Below are positions 25,401 to 36,700 of a stretch of 46,903 nucleotides of DNA, in pieces. A program made the translations under genes and the position numbers. The notes under the pieces are model-generated. The model searched no databases and was not told the DNA's origin. It was given only the letters and a program-made list of their open reading frames with translations. Origin of the DNA: Helochares maculicollis (taxonomy: Eukaryota > Arthropoda > Insecta > Coleoptera > Hydrophilidae); contig JAWQRO010000239.1 of the NCBI GenBank assembly GCA_033557835.1, positions 1-46,903 of the forward strand, written 5' to 3'. Every line of letters starts with the position of its first letter. Position 1 is the stretch's first letter.

Positions 25401-28400
25401 GACTGTATGAGAAAAAGATGCGCAAAATCATGCTTTTATTGTGTATGTTAACAATAAATGTCATACAGAGCAAACCACCGAATTTTTTTCAAAACCTACC
25501 AAATTCTTAGATCAATCCTGACAGATGGTAGCGAACGGATCTTAAAATTTTTCTTCAGCGCCTTAATATTGTCAGATATTAAACAGGATTCGATACAAAC
25601 TTTATTACAACTTTGATAAACGCAACATTCACCAATTACAATAGCTTAAATAACATATATAAATTATTTTTGTTTTATTTATAATGAGTTGCAAACGACA
25701 CACAAATACTCCTTGAATGTATTATCTTGCCAAAAACACTGCTAATATTACTTATGTACACATATTAAAACGATGAATTGGTGATTTCAGGGTTTACTTT
25801 CTGCCAATTCTGTATGTTGGTGGAACAGCGCACTAAATGGCGCAACAAAAACATTGGAGTACCGTGGCTACATTAGCCCTGGGGCAATCTTAGTTAACTC
25901 AGAACCATGCGCTTTAGAAATTCTTCGAGGAGCTTGGGCCAGAAGAGTCCTTCAACCTCCTGCCGGATACCAAATCGTATCACTTGGTAAGTTCGACATT
26001 TTTTTTTATATCAAAACATTCCCGAAAAGATGGAACTCCTACTAATGGGTCTAGAGACCTACTGAACAATGGTAAGCAATGCTGCTCTGCTCCAAATGCC
26101 TTAGGAATCATAAGATACCTAATTTCTGTAAGTATTTCAATTTGCCTCCAAGGAGTGCAATAATCTGCATATCATGGTGATGCGGCTTCGTATAGGATTG
26201 CTACAAAGCAATCATATACAATCGCCTATGAATGGTAAAAATAGTCGAGTACTTCCAGTTCTCACACGAAGCGAAGAAATTTAAAAGCCAATAAATTCAG
26301 TTCACATGGTTTAGAAAGTGAAATCGGACAAAGCTAAATATACCTAAGATACACAACAATTGTTACATAGAGTAACAACAATACATAAAAAATGAAAAAT
26401 TATTGCTGCTTAAATAAACTTGTGTTTTAATTTAGCCTGCCTTAGTTCCACACTGTTTACCACACTTATTAGATTTTATCAGCTTATGTTCATTTCTGTG
26501 CAGACAATGACATAACACTGTCTTTTATGTAACGTTCATTTGTTTTTCCTGCTGAGGATGGAATTTATCATCTTCTGTAACACTGAGTCTTATTTCACAT
26601 GTAACATGAAAGTTTGACTCTACTATATTTTTTAATATTTTATTAGCTAATAAACACCATAAGAGTTAAAAACATGCTATACGATTGAGTTAGCACTGTA
26701 TGTAGTGCTACAACATGTATTTATTACCTATTATCTGAAATTATCTAATATTTTAGAGGATATTGAAGATTGTACAGTTACAAGTGTGATGCAAACACAG
26801 TGGACTCCCTTGCCGGAAGCTGTGTGTGCCGTCATTCTACGTTTGTCTAGTCAAGGAAAGCCTGCAGGAATTGAAACGATTCGAGAAGCCCTCACGCTCA
26901 CCTTTCCACATGTTTCACCTCCAAGTGAACGAGTTCTATACGACACTCTAGTTCAGTTGAAGACCGAAAGGAAACTTTACCATACTTCCAGAGGATACTT
27001 CATTGTAACACCAGAGTAAGTACTGTAGCTTTGTGATGTGTACCTATATGCTATACATAAAGGACGTTTGATGTTAATTTTCGTTACCTAAGACGCAGAA
27101 GATCCAGGAGTTATTCAAGAAGCAGAAGTAGACGTCCAGAAGATGGCAACAAAGGAATGCTCATGTCTCAAGAAGAGGCACTCGTTTTGGCCCATGGAGA
27201 AATGGCAACGTTTAGGGATGGAGATGTTACCCATCAGTGCATTCAAACTAACTTGGCAGACGTTATATGCGGTGGTAAGTGCATTAATACATAACATTTT
27301 TAAAGAGCTATACAATTTTGCTACAAATAATTTTTTCGTCTCTAATAATTTTCTCATCCTTAGGTAATCCCAGTGATAAAATATTGTACTCGAGGAATTT
27401 CAAAAGGAGATCAGCTTCGTTTCCCGCACCCAAGAGTCCTGACAGAAGAGGTTCCTTCAAATTGTGGAGCTCAACAAGAAGGCTTAGAAGATCTGCTTCT
27501 ACAAGAACCTTAGCAAGGCACCACTACACGGATAGTAGTAGCAGCACAGAATACCCCAACAGTAGTGATTCCGCAAAAACACCAAGTACGGAACTAAATC
27601 TTCAGGATTTTTAAATCATTCTCAATTAACGCTTATTCAGTTAATAGAGGCCCAAACTAAATAGTAACAGTAGATTTTTTACAACCCTGATGAACCACAG
27701 GTCTTCCTGTGATAAATCTCACCATATATAAAATTCGGAAAATGTTAAAATCAAAATGTTGATATGACATAGATTATTTATAACCAATTATTGAAAGTGT
27801 ATCGCCCAGAGATGGCTTAAAACATAACTTGGTATCCTAAAAGATTTTCTTCATATTACAATTTTAACATTTAGCTTAATATATTTTTATGTATACTATT
27901 TAAATTATTAGATAAGATTGAGGACATCAATGTTTATATTTTTCAGAAAAACAGTCTCTTCTATCCAGACTATTCAGGCGATCAAGGCGCTCGCAGTGTC
28001 AAATAAGCACATTCAGCGCCCAATTTCCACCAACAGAATGGTTTAACTCAAAAGCAATACATCTCCACAACGTAGGCACACAAACCACTTCAGCAGAAGA
28101 GGTACTTTTAATGTTTCTGATAATTATAAGTCAAACGTCATTATCTTTAACCCGTTCTATCGAAAACGTAGTTGTTCGTTTCGAGGATATAGAACCAAAA
28201 ACTGAAACTTTTAAAACTCAGTATTTTAAGATTAAGAATTATTATTGGATAATACAAAGCAATGTATGATGCAGAAATGAAATATTGTCATGTTTTAGAT
28301 CTCCTTCTACATTTTAATTTAAAATGAAAATTTTTTAAAATTTACTATATCCAACGTGAAAATTACTGCAATTGCTATAATTATATGTTTTCTTTTAATC

Positions 28401-30365
28401 TAAATTAAAGTCCATATGCAATATTTTCTAAGCAAACATAAAAATGTAACTTCAAAACATTACCTTCAGAGTATTTGTAAATATGAAAAAAAATGATCGT
28501 TGAAGGACAAAAAACAAAAATATAATAATTCAGATGAACTTGCATTGTACATAAGTTTGTTTAATGCAATTTATGCCAGTGATTTTATGCTATACATGTA
28601 TGTGTATGACAATTTCGCTTCGAGACACTCCTGATTTGTTTTATTTTTTCAATACTTACTCTTTATTATGTAAACGTGTAGTAAGAAGGAAATTTAAAAA
28701 TAATCAACACCTCCACACAACATTTTTTGCATGTTTAAACAAAATTAGCACTAAAATCCATGATAATTGCAGGATAATGATTCTTTTCCATCATACTGCC
28801 TGATGGCCTCTGAGAGCGTCACATCCAAATCTGCGACACTCCCCAGAAGACACCGCAGGCAACTCTCTAACGACTCCACGCCCTACGTAACTTCCTACAC
28901 AGAATCAAGGGAACATTCGCCTAGTCTGCGATACAGAACGTCCTCCCAACCATTTGGCTCATTACCTAGAAGCATACGGAACCAGATGACCCCAAACAAG
29001 AGCTATGATAGCTCAAGAAAAACCAGCCGCTCCAGCTTATCCCCTAAAATTAATGTACAAACAGAAAACCAACCGTACGATGAAACAAAATTATCCCCTC
29101 AAATCAAAACTCTGCAACGTAACGAATCAAAAACATCCAGCAAGGAATCCCTGAAAAACATTTCGCTCATCAGTAGCGACGACAAATTCATAATCTCTGA
29201 TTCAGACAAACAAGGGAAACAAAGCGGAGAAAGCCTTTCCAGTTCCCCGTACAAAACGTTATCAAGCTTGGATAACAGTGGCCCTTCAAGCTTAGAGTCT
29301 CACAAAAGCAGCAAAGCTGGCAGCTCAATCACTAGTGGCACATCCAGCTTGGAATCCCACAAAACCGTCATACAAAGGCCCATAACCATCGAGAACCGAT
29401 CGTACAAGAAATCACCTAAGCGCAAGGAATCATTCAAAAGTAAAGCGCCCAGTCCCACCGCAACCCAAAAAGTCTTACCGAAAAGCAACTCCTTCACTTT
29501 GCAAGTAACTACTAATCAAGGAGGCATTCCGTCCATAAACAATGGAACCAGTCCCAGCAACACGAAAATCTACGTTCAGAATTCGCCCGTTTGCTCTGTA
29601 ATAACGTTCGAGAATGGTCAAACTGCCGACAATAAATCAAATTTAGTCATAATAAACGGAAGCGAGCCGGTTATCGAAACGCCGAACCGGTACCAATCTG
29701 TAAATAACGAATTTAACGCCGCCAATTCTCAGAAGTACTCCAAGAATACCAATCATACTTCCCAGATGAAAGACAATACCGAGTTGAATAATTCCCAAAA
29801 TAATACGGAAGTATCGGCGGAGACCAAATCTGAAACGATGAACAACAGCCGAAAGCTCTCCTTGCAAATGCCCTCTGCAAAAGAAGGATTAAGTTACCAA
29901 AATTTTCTAAAAAATGTTTCTACTTCTTGCAATCAATTCAAATCTAACTCTACTCCCGACACGGTTGTGCCCAACAATATATGTGATTTTAAGAGGAATT
30001 CTTTTTGCAGCAACCCACCGAGTCCCATTAAGAATTATGATGATATTTCCGATACTTTCAGCAGCAAGCTGTCGCTTGATAAATCCTTTGAGCAGATGGA
30101 TAAAAATATCTTGAGCTCTGATCCGAATATAAGTTGCAAGGACGATTTGAAAGACAACTTGAGTAACAGTAAGCGAGCAATTAGGGACCAGCAATTCCCC
30201 AGTTTGAGCGATCTGAGTTTCAATTTTACCAGTTTGGCCGCACAGAAGATTTTGAATGGGGTTAGCATAAATAGCATCGACACTTTGGTCGAATTGAATA
30301 TGGCTGCAACTGGAGAGCGCAAGAATAATTGTGATGTTGTTCACACCGACTTTGGTTTAGTATAG
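22288..30365 (+). CDS. STOX1: Storkhead-box protein (STOX1 / knockout homologue), 7 visible exons
   Basis: Proposed exons are 22288-22416, 25791-25986, 26757-27015, 27093-27274, 27364-27585, 27947-28101 and 28773-30365. They join in frame to 2736 nt (911 residues), near the 989 of human STOX1. The protein is a putative winged-helix transcription regulator; the fly homologue knockout is known from neuromuscular development. Visible in order: an N-terminal region resembling vertebrate STOX (WWNSAL, LRGAWARRVLQPPAGYQI), the winged helix (about residues 118-195, ending YHTSRGYFIVTP), an Arg/Ser stretch, the conserved block FSAQFPPTEWF, a long Ser/Asn-rich disordered region, and a C-terminal patch (AAQKILNGVSINSIDTLVE). 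The start is the first Met in the first recognised exon; that exon is preceded by a good acceptor (22271-22272), so an upstream exon is likely. The exon 5 donor is the least certain junction. Intron 1 contains a mariner in antisense. Confidence 0.88.
22417..25790 (+). other. STOX1 intron 1
   Basis: 3.4-kb intron with donor gtaagc and acceptor gtgatttcag. It contains the antisense Mos1-like mariner (23547-24762) and a two-unit direct repeat at about 23301-23362 (tact[c/g]aattatttactgc, 31-bp spacing). The open frame at 24751-25020 shows no domain. Confidence 0.75.
23547..24762 (-). mobile_element. Mos1-like mariner inside STOX1 intron 1, near full length, inactive
   Basis: Minus strand, 1216 bp, the same family as the copy at 18951-20116 but inverted. 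The longest intact piece (24385-23981) reads MAEQLNFSRQAICDRL, MGKIQKVGKWVPHKLNERQM, VATDDGKWIYFENSKQRK and YYELLKPGEIVNTV. The second Asp is in DDNAPAHSAKVV and the third region reads PPYSPDLAPSGYHLF, so the third catalytic Asp is Gly. Two or more frameshifts and stops are present. The right end on the plus strand is ttggggtccaa and the left end tacctggtgcgcaag. It is antisense to STOX1 and lies wholly inside the intron. Confidence 0.92.
25791..25986 (+). CDS. STOX1: STOX1 exon 2
   Basis: Acceptor gtgatttcag and donor gtaagt. It encodes LLSANSVCWWNSALNG through GYQIVSL and matches the human STOX1 segment around FRRANARCFWNARL and LRDAWRRRALRPPRGF. The exon ends after one base of the next codon. 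Confidence 0.9.
26757..27015 (+). CDS. STOX1: STOX1 exon 3, winged-helix (storkhead-box) domain
   Basis: Acceptor attttag and donor gtaagt. This exon carries almost the whole storkhead-box winged helix: WTPLPEAVCAVILRLSSQG, then IETIREALTLTFPHV and SERVLYDTLVQLKTERK, ending YHTSRGYFIVTPE. It compares with human [27 protein letters not shown]. The acceptor at 26755-26756 is required, because the alternative AG two bases later puts a stop in frame. Confidence 0.93.
27093..27274 (+). CDS. STOX1: STOX1 exon 4, Arg/Ser-rich segment
   Basis: Acceptor ttacctaag and donor gtaagt. The joined frame reads PERRRSRSYSRSRSRRPED and then an acidic and hydrophobic stretch (MSQEEALVLAHGEMATF). The Arg/Ser run could be a nuclear localisation or RS-like segment; that is inference. 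Only 77 bp of intron separate it from exon 3. Confidence 0.85.
27364..27585 (+). CDS. STOX1: STOX1 exon 5, basic/Ser-rich; 3' border uncertain
   Basis: Acceptor catccttag. It encodes SASFPAPKSPDRRGSFKLW and RSASTRTLARHHYTDSSSS. The donor chosen (gtacgg at 27586) is the phase-1 GT that best keeps the conserved reading into exon 6, but other phase-1 GTs exist upstream (for example gtagta near 27534). Without splicing the frame runs to a stop at 27612-27614, so a short isoform is possible. Confidence 0.7.
27947..28101 (+). CDS. STOX1: STOX1 exon 6, conserved FSAQFPPTEW block
   Basis: Acceptor tatttttcag and donor gtactt. It encodes QSLLSRLFRRSRRSQCQ, STFSAQFPPTEWFNSK and HNVGTQTTSAEE. The FSAQFPP-EW block is shared with vertebrate STOX1. 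GTQTT fits the TQT core of dynein light chain (LC8) ligands; whether it binds is unknown. The exon ends in phase 0. Confidence 0.88.
28773..30365 (+). CDS. STOX1: STOX1 terminal exon, disordered Ser/Asn-rich tail
   Basis: Acceptor gataattgcag, then 530 codons to TAG at 30363-30365. The composition is strongly Ser/Asn/Lys/Thr, predicted disordered, with a short internal repeat (two SSLESHK units around 29290 and 29350). The end contains an ordered-looking motif, FPSLSDLSFNFTSLAAQKIL and INSIDTLVELNMA, probably the conserved C-terminal patch. The large single exon is typical of STOX genes. Confidence 0.9.
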   Translation, partial: DNDSFPSYCLMASESVTSKSATLPRRHRRQLSNDSTPYVTSYTESREHSPSLRYRTSSQPFGSLPRSIRNQMTPNKSYDSSRKTSRSSLSPKINVQTENQPYDETKLSPQIKTLQRNESKTSSKESLKNISLISSDDKFIISDSDKQGKQSGESLSSSPYKTLSSLDNSGPSSLESHKSSKAGSSITSGTSSLESHKTVIQRPITIENRSYKKSPKRKESFKSKAPSPTATQKVLPKSNSFTLQVTTNQGGIPSINNGTSPSNTKIYVQNSPVCSVITFENGQTADNKSNLVIINGSEPVIETPNRYQSVNNEFNAANSQKYSKNTNHTSQMKDNTELNNSQNNTEVSAETKSETMNNSRKLSLQMPSAKEGLSYQNFLKNVSTSCNQFKSNSTPDTVVPNNICDFKRNSFCSNPPSPIKNYDDISDTFSSKLSLDKSFEQMDKNILSSDPNISCKDDLKDNLSNSKRAIRDQQFPSLSDLSFNFTSLAAQKILNGVSINSIDTLVELNMAATGERKNNCDVVHTDFGLV

Positions 30366-30540
30366 GAGCTCTATTATCGTTTCAGTTTGTTTTTTAATTT
30401 CTTGTGCTGACTTTTATCTGTTAAAAATCGAGCATTAAGATGTTATTTGTTAAGGCAACGAATTACTTATACATAACCTTTATACATACTACATATTATA
30501 TTTTTACAATGTACGATGATTATATTTGTCAAGTGCATCT

Positions 30541-30546
30541 AATAAA
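30541..30546 (+). terminator. Candidate poly(A) signal of STOX1
   Basis: AATAAA lies 176 bases after the STOX1 stop codon in an AT-rich stretch. It is the first canonical hexamer I noticed downstream and would give a 3' UTR of about 200 bases. Confidence 0.5.
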
Positions 30547-31399
30547 ATGTTTTTAAAATATTTTAATTTGCTGCTGATTTTTTAACGATTTTTATCTTCA
30601 TTGTTGCTTTCTACGGCAAGTAGTTTAAAAGTCATAATTTTTGGCATTTGCTATTGCCATAGAGCCAAGGGCTATATTTTTCGCTTCACTATGATTGAGA
30701 ATCTTGTCAACTTTAAAATATAGTTTAGCCAAAAAGAATCATTAGTTGTGTATATAATGGAATAACTATTTAATTAATAAGCTTGTTAGTTTATATCTGT
30801 AAATATCACCCAAGAAAGATTTCACCATCATTTGGTCTTAAGTGATGGTTTTACAGGATGGTAAACTAGCATTATTAAGGCTATAGTTGAGTTGGTCTAC
30901 AAACGTTTTGTAATAGTTTTTATATCCAGAATTTATTTTGTGATGTGAACGTAACATTTATTTCTTTTAAACCTTGCTTTAGTTAAATTTTATTATGGAC
31001 CGTCCCTTGTATTGCTTTTAACAGTAGCCCAATCTCTAAATATACATTTAGTTTTAACGCTTCATCTTTAGTTTCTATTAAATATACTCCAACATATTAG
31101 ATCTTTCTTAGTAAATCATTTATCAATTAGCCAGGTAAAGGCCAAAATTCATATTTCAAGTATAGCCTATTTTTTTCATTTTAATTTTTATAAAATATGG
31201 CAGATAAATTTAAGTACAAAAACAATATGTTGACTGTTTGTGTATGTCTGCTTAACATTAGATGAAGAAAAAAGTTCTGAGCGTATTTTTTCTTTTTATT
31301 GCAACGATGTAATGATGAAATTAACAAAGATATAAAACATATCTGTGAAAAACTTGACCGGCTCATTTTAACAAACATTTTTTGAGATCAAATATCTTC
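30547..31399. other. Downstream flank of STOX1, nothing recognised
   Basis: AT-rich sequence between the STOX1 poly(A) signal and the mariner fragment. The minus-strand frame at 31181-31378 shows no domain; part may be the decayed C-terminus of the neighbouring mariner. Confidence 0.4.
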
Positions 31400-31860
31400 C
31401 ATTAAAAAATTTTTATATATGCTTAAAAAGGTGAAAATCGCTTGGTGTCACATTTGGGCTATACGACGGGTGCGATATAGCCTCTTATCAGAGCTCTTGG
31501 ATGTACTGACACCTCGCTAAAGATGTATATGGCATGGCGTTGCCTTGATGGAAAACACCCTTTCTACTAGCTAATTCGGGACAATTCTCTTTGCTCGCCT
31601 GCTTCAACCTAGTCAAATCAATTGTTTACAATATAGACCCGATGAAACGAGTTCATAATGAAAATTCCGTTCCAATCCCATTAAAAACATAGTAAAACCT
31701 TCTGTCGTTAACCCAAGCTTGGCGATCATTTGAGTCGCATCACCGTGCTTGAACCACGATCTTTTTTGCCTGTTATCATATCCGACCATTTTTCATTGCC
31801 ATTAAATCGGCTTTAAAAACAGGTCAACTTTGTTACCCTTCAGCAATGAACCACAGATTT
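31400..31860 (-). mobile_element. Mariner transposase fragment (copy 6)
   Basis: Minus strand. Frames give GYDNRQKRSWFKHGD (near 31780), KLGLTTEGF (like KPGLTARKV), FHYELVSSGLYCKQL, VFHQGNAMPYTSLAR (H-DNA-P-H region with Asp to Gly) and SHPSYSPNVTPSDFHLFKH (near 31440). This belongs to a mariner lineage different from the Mos1-like pair. The N-terminal part and the ends were not seen. Confidence 0.8.
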
Positions 31861-31999
31861 ATGCAAATATTTTCAAATAGTTTTTCTGCCTAATCTCCAG
31901 TTCCAGGACAATGGAATAAGTGCTGCCATGCTGGCGTGGCTCGATGCCATTATTTGTGAAAGGATTCCAGTGAAATTAAACCACGATGTTAATAGCAAA

Positions 32000-33423
32000 T
32001 TTATTTTCACAATTTTTCAACATAAAATATATAATTACAATATTATTAATGAGAAGGTACATACACAATAATTATATAATGAAAAAATTAAAGTTACTCT
32101 AGAGAGAACGTTTGTTTATTGATAAATGCGATATGGAAAACATCGCAGTTTTAAGGCATATACTATAAACCAAATTTATATGAAATTGATATCCAGTAAA
32201 AATAAAAATAAGTAGAACATTGAAATGCATCTTGACAATAACAACTGGCATTAACTAAAACATCAGTTAAGTAGTACATGTTTTTCATTTTCAATACAAT
32301 TGTTTTTATAGTACAATTATTTTGATTTTGTTACAAATATTTTCTTTGTAATTTTTCCATGTTGCAATAATTTTGTTTGCAATACCTACAATATTTTTTT
32401 GTACGATAACTTGATTTGTATTACAATCATTTCAATTTGTGATATATTACATATTGTAACAAACATTCCTCTTTAATTTTACAACAACCAACAGATATTA
32501 AATTTACATTTTTGAGAAACTGAATTTAAATTCCTATAAATTGTTGGTATAAAAAACATAATTCATTGTTTAAAATGAGTGCTATAAGTAAAAAATGCCT
32601 TTGATGTGTTCCGCAGATAGGCACTAACACAATTGAAATGCTTTAAATTAACTACACGTAAATGGCCAAGCATTAAAAAAATAAGGAAAACTGAAGCATT
32701 ATAACGTCGAAAACATAAAGCAAGATGATCCCGAATAATTTCAAGAATAATAATTTGAGATATAAATATTAATCTTAAACAACCGAATGATCTTGAAATA
32801 AATCTAAACTCAATAAAATAATGATTACATTTTAAACTAACATTAAATGGTGTCGACAAAATGAACAATAATGGCACATATTCTTGAGGCAATTTAAATT
32901 TCCAATAAGCACTTACAGTATGATTTTTATAATATTTTTTAAAGATAGCGTTATAATTTGGTACTAATGGAAATAAATAAATATACACTTGAGTCTAAAT
33001 TCATAACTTGATGTAAAAAATACAATCCATAAAACAAAAGTACTTCCTAAAGATGAAAATTTAATTTTATGACATTCTCAGTCAATATACACATATTACA
33101 TACTTCAATAAGGTAAAATAAAATTCATAACAGAATTATATAATTAAAATATGTACAATATTACAAAATCTGTTTATCATAACAGTTAACAAAGCCATCA
33201 TGAAAGATTCAAGAATTAAATAATGAATGAAATCATTTTCCATACAATCAAATGAAATTAATTTGGGCTCTTACATTTTGGTTCCTAATGGTTACAAAAT
33301 TATAAAATTAAAATAATATTTTTTAAGGCTGTAATCTTAGTTAAAGTGCCGCAAGCACTTAAAAAAAGTACAAAAACGAAACGTAAATTACGAGCTTCTT
33401 TCATGGCATATGTAAAAATGAGA
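32000..33423 (-). other. Probable AMBRA1 3' UTR and flank
   Basis: About 1.4 kb of very AT-rich sequence follows the AMBRA1 stop. Minus-strand AATAAA hexamers occur at 32114-32119 and 32000-32005, with an ATTAAA near 33059. At 32.28-32.47 kb there are degenerate repeats of about 30 bp built on acaat/ttgta. A 141-codon minus-strand open frame (32563-32988) is hydrophobic and resembles no family I know; chance is the likely explanation. Confidence 0.4.
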
Positions 33424-33767
33424 CTAACTCAAAATTCTAAGTTGCCCTGTATTGGTGGCATATACAAGCCCATGCCCCGATATCGGCAGCCACCGAATGC
33501 AATTAACACTCATTGAACTAGTGTCCCTATTTTGTTCTAATTGTCGGATAGCAGATAAACGACCGTTAGATAAATCGGAGCGGCTGTCTAATGTGAAAAT
33601 GCGAGCCATAGTCCATTTGTCATTTGGAATTATTGATATACGTCTAGTTGCTAAGCCAACCACTAAGTGTCGGCTTAATGGTGAGAGAGACACCGAAACG
33701 GCATTGTGTTCTAAGCTAGTTATATATAAACACTGGCCTAATGATTCCCACTGCAAGCTATAGACAC
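33424..33767 (-). CDS. AMBRA1: AMBRA1 terminal exon, last WD40 blades
   Basis: Acceptor atttttctag, stop at 33424-33426. It encodes AVSVSLSPLSRHLVVGLATR, VNCIRWLPISGHGLVYATN and GQLRILS, matching human [20 protein letters not shown] and INSARWLPEPGLGLAYGTN. The stop comes immediately after the last blade. Confidence 0.93.
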
Positions 33768-36700
33768 CTAGAAAAATAGTTTTTTATAAATTAAGGCTTC
33801 TTGATTTGCCGTAATATAAAATTGAATTACACAATTCTTTTATGGAGATAAGAGCTCGGTAGATGAATATTACAATTTTGATGATGTTGTATATGTTTTG
33901 ATATTACTTTCAGGCTCACAAAGCCAAAAATTAACACATGCCAGAGTCCTCCAAAGCAACATTTAAATTTATAAATAAGTCAGAAGTACCATATGCTAAA
34001 TAAATGGGTTACACACAATTTTGTAATGGGAGAGAAGTACATTTTAATACTACTTTCATGCTAGTAGGTCAAAATTAATAAAGTAAGAGAAAGGCAATAA
34101 AGTAGTTTAGTCTAGTATGACAAAAAATAAATTTATTAAAATATTAGACGTTGACCAGGAGGATTCACTTGTATTGAAGAGGTGAACATATAGAAGCCAT
34201 TTTCATTCTGATAAGGCCATAATTAAGACTGTGAGTTGTGAAAAAAACTATTATATGAAAACACAAATATATATTTATTAAATCTAAGGTTGAACTAGAG
34301 AATTGGAAGATTACTCTCAACTTTGTAGTGAAGAGACAAAGGTATAGTTAGAGTTAAAAGACTGGAAGGATGACAAAAGGATTGATGTTTGTTTCATGCT
34401 GATGGGTGAAATTTAAGGAAATCGGGTGCAGGTGACCAGTCAAAGGTGGCCCAATTATCAGTACAACTTTCATGCTGATATAAATGACAACATTAATACC
34501 AAAAATCATTTACTCACCTAATCTGTTTGTAATGTTTAAATAGCCACCGGAAGGAAGTAGGGTCACAAGCATTGTTCCATCACTTGCTACATCTACACTG
34601 GCATCATTATGAATCTTACACTCTCCAACGACTAAATTTTTAAGAGCTGTAAAGTAAATTGTTATATTGCAACAATGTTCAACAATTTAGTATTTGTTTC
34701 TTTGCTAATAAACTAAAATATTTAATGAAAACAATTAACATTAATACACCATTGCAAACATTGAAAACGGAAAGCTACTCACGATTACTAATATTTGGTA
34801 CTTGGCTGGTCGAAAAGCGCCACATTTGAATTCTGTGATTAGGAGCAATTGTAGTGACTATATCTCCTTCCAATATCTGGTCCCTTGGCTGATCGTCCAT
34901 GTCACTGTCAAACGGGTTATTTAAGAATCCACCATTGTACAACGGGTGAAGGAATCTGGGTCTAAAAAGTCCAGCATTATGATTCATACGTAAATCATGC
35001 AATCTCTCCGTAATCCTTAAATAAATCACACATATAACAGCAAACAAAAAGTCTTTACATTATAAATACCTTGATCTTTGCCTTGACCAGGAATAGGTGC
35101 TTTCGGTTACTGGCACGTCGTTAACCTGAACTAAAGGTACATCCCAAGATCGGTTCCTCATAGCGGAATCAGCCGCCGATTCCGACCCTAACAAATTAAC
35201 GTTATTGGTCCTATACAGTCTTGTAGACGGTTCAGATGAGGAAGGTCCATCCTCAGAGTTATTTTCGCGAGCTCTATGTGATAAAGCGGATGATATATCG
35301 TGAACTGAGAAGCCAGGAGATTGGCCTCGAATTGCAGCGAAATCTAAGTTAGCTAGTCTCAACCTCTCTCGAATAGGCAGTGAAACTCTGTTTAAATTAA
35401 TTGCCGTAAGGAGACCTCCTCTACGGCGGATATTCCTTAAACAGTCATGAATTTCTCGAATTAATTGAACTCGGCGAGCTCTATCACCACCTGCAGGAAG
35501 AAGAGCGTTTCTTCTAGCGGTGTAAGTTTGATCTAACGCGTGAGTTGCATGACGAACGGTCATTCGCATCAACCTAGAATTAGAAGATTGAGTTTTGCGA
35601 CGCATATATTGCAAAGAATTTGCAAACCTTAAGCTTCTAGTCAATTGCCCTCCCCCCCGGTTCTGTAACATGTTGCTGCACATTTGATTAATTCTCGCCG
35701 ATAGATTTTCTCTTTCGTTATCTAAATTCATTCCAGTTGGCGGTGGAATTGAGTCGACAATTTGCAGAAGCAGAATTTCAGATAATAGCAAAGACAGCTC
35801 GATTACTTCTAAAATATGAGACCGATGCGCTGCAGGCAGATTTTCGTTCCTGTGAGACTCAGTAAATCGCAGCAGACAATCAACGACACTAACCAATATT
35901 TGTCTAGCGGCATAACGTCCCCGCCCATCTCTAGTAACTGTGCTGCTTTCGTTGCGAAAATCCGACAGAACTTGATGATTGGCGTCATCAGAACCGAAAA
36001 GACGTTGACCACGTAGCCGGCAATTGTTTAATCTCAATGTCAACAAATATTCGCCCACGTCCGTTGTTGAGTTTGCATTGTTATTCCCTGGTTGAATGGA
36101 TGTTCCCATTAACCGTGCATGTTCCAATAAATAATGCTCCAAGCGACGAAGGAGTATAGGCATGTTTGTATCCATGTTGATCGACATATTATCGTCATCA
36201 CCATCGGATGAATTCCTATTGCCAATGCTATGACGAGTGCATTGCCTCCTCAGAATGTGTCGCCTGGTCAACCGTTCTCTAGAAGGCGGTCTACGTAGTA
36301 CATTGCCAGGGGGTGTGCGACGTGCCCTCATTAAAAATATGCAGCGAGCATAGGGCCTGTTGCCGCGATTTGGTGGGCCTTGAGGAAGACCTGGTTGCAT
36401 ATAATCTGGCTCTTCTCGAGCTGCTGCACTTGCTGGCATGTCAGCAGTCATAATATCCGTGTGGTAGCCTGAGGCTGATGCTGAAACAGTTTTAATTATT
36501 GCACATAAGCTTCATCTATCTCTTAAAAACGATAAATATAAATTAAGTTATCATAAGAAATACTGCTTTCCCAAAATGACATTTTTAGAGATGGAATGTA
36601 CTTAATGGTTCTAGTAAGTTTTTGATTATTCATCTATTCTAACAAAATTTGGTCAAGTTATCAAGGATGAAATTTGTAGTTACCTACATTGCCAACTTCA

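Noticed and set aside
29300..30344. Several minus-strand frames inside STOX1
   Set aside because: Shadows of the large STOX1 terminal exon, whose plus-strand reading is conserved.
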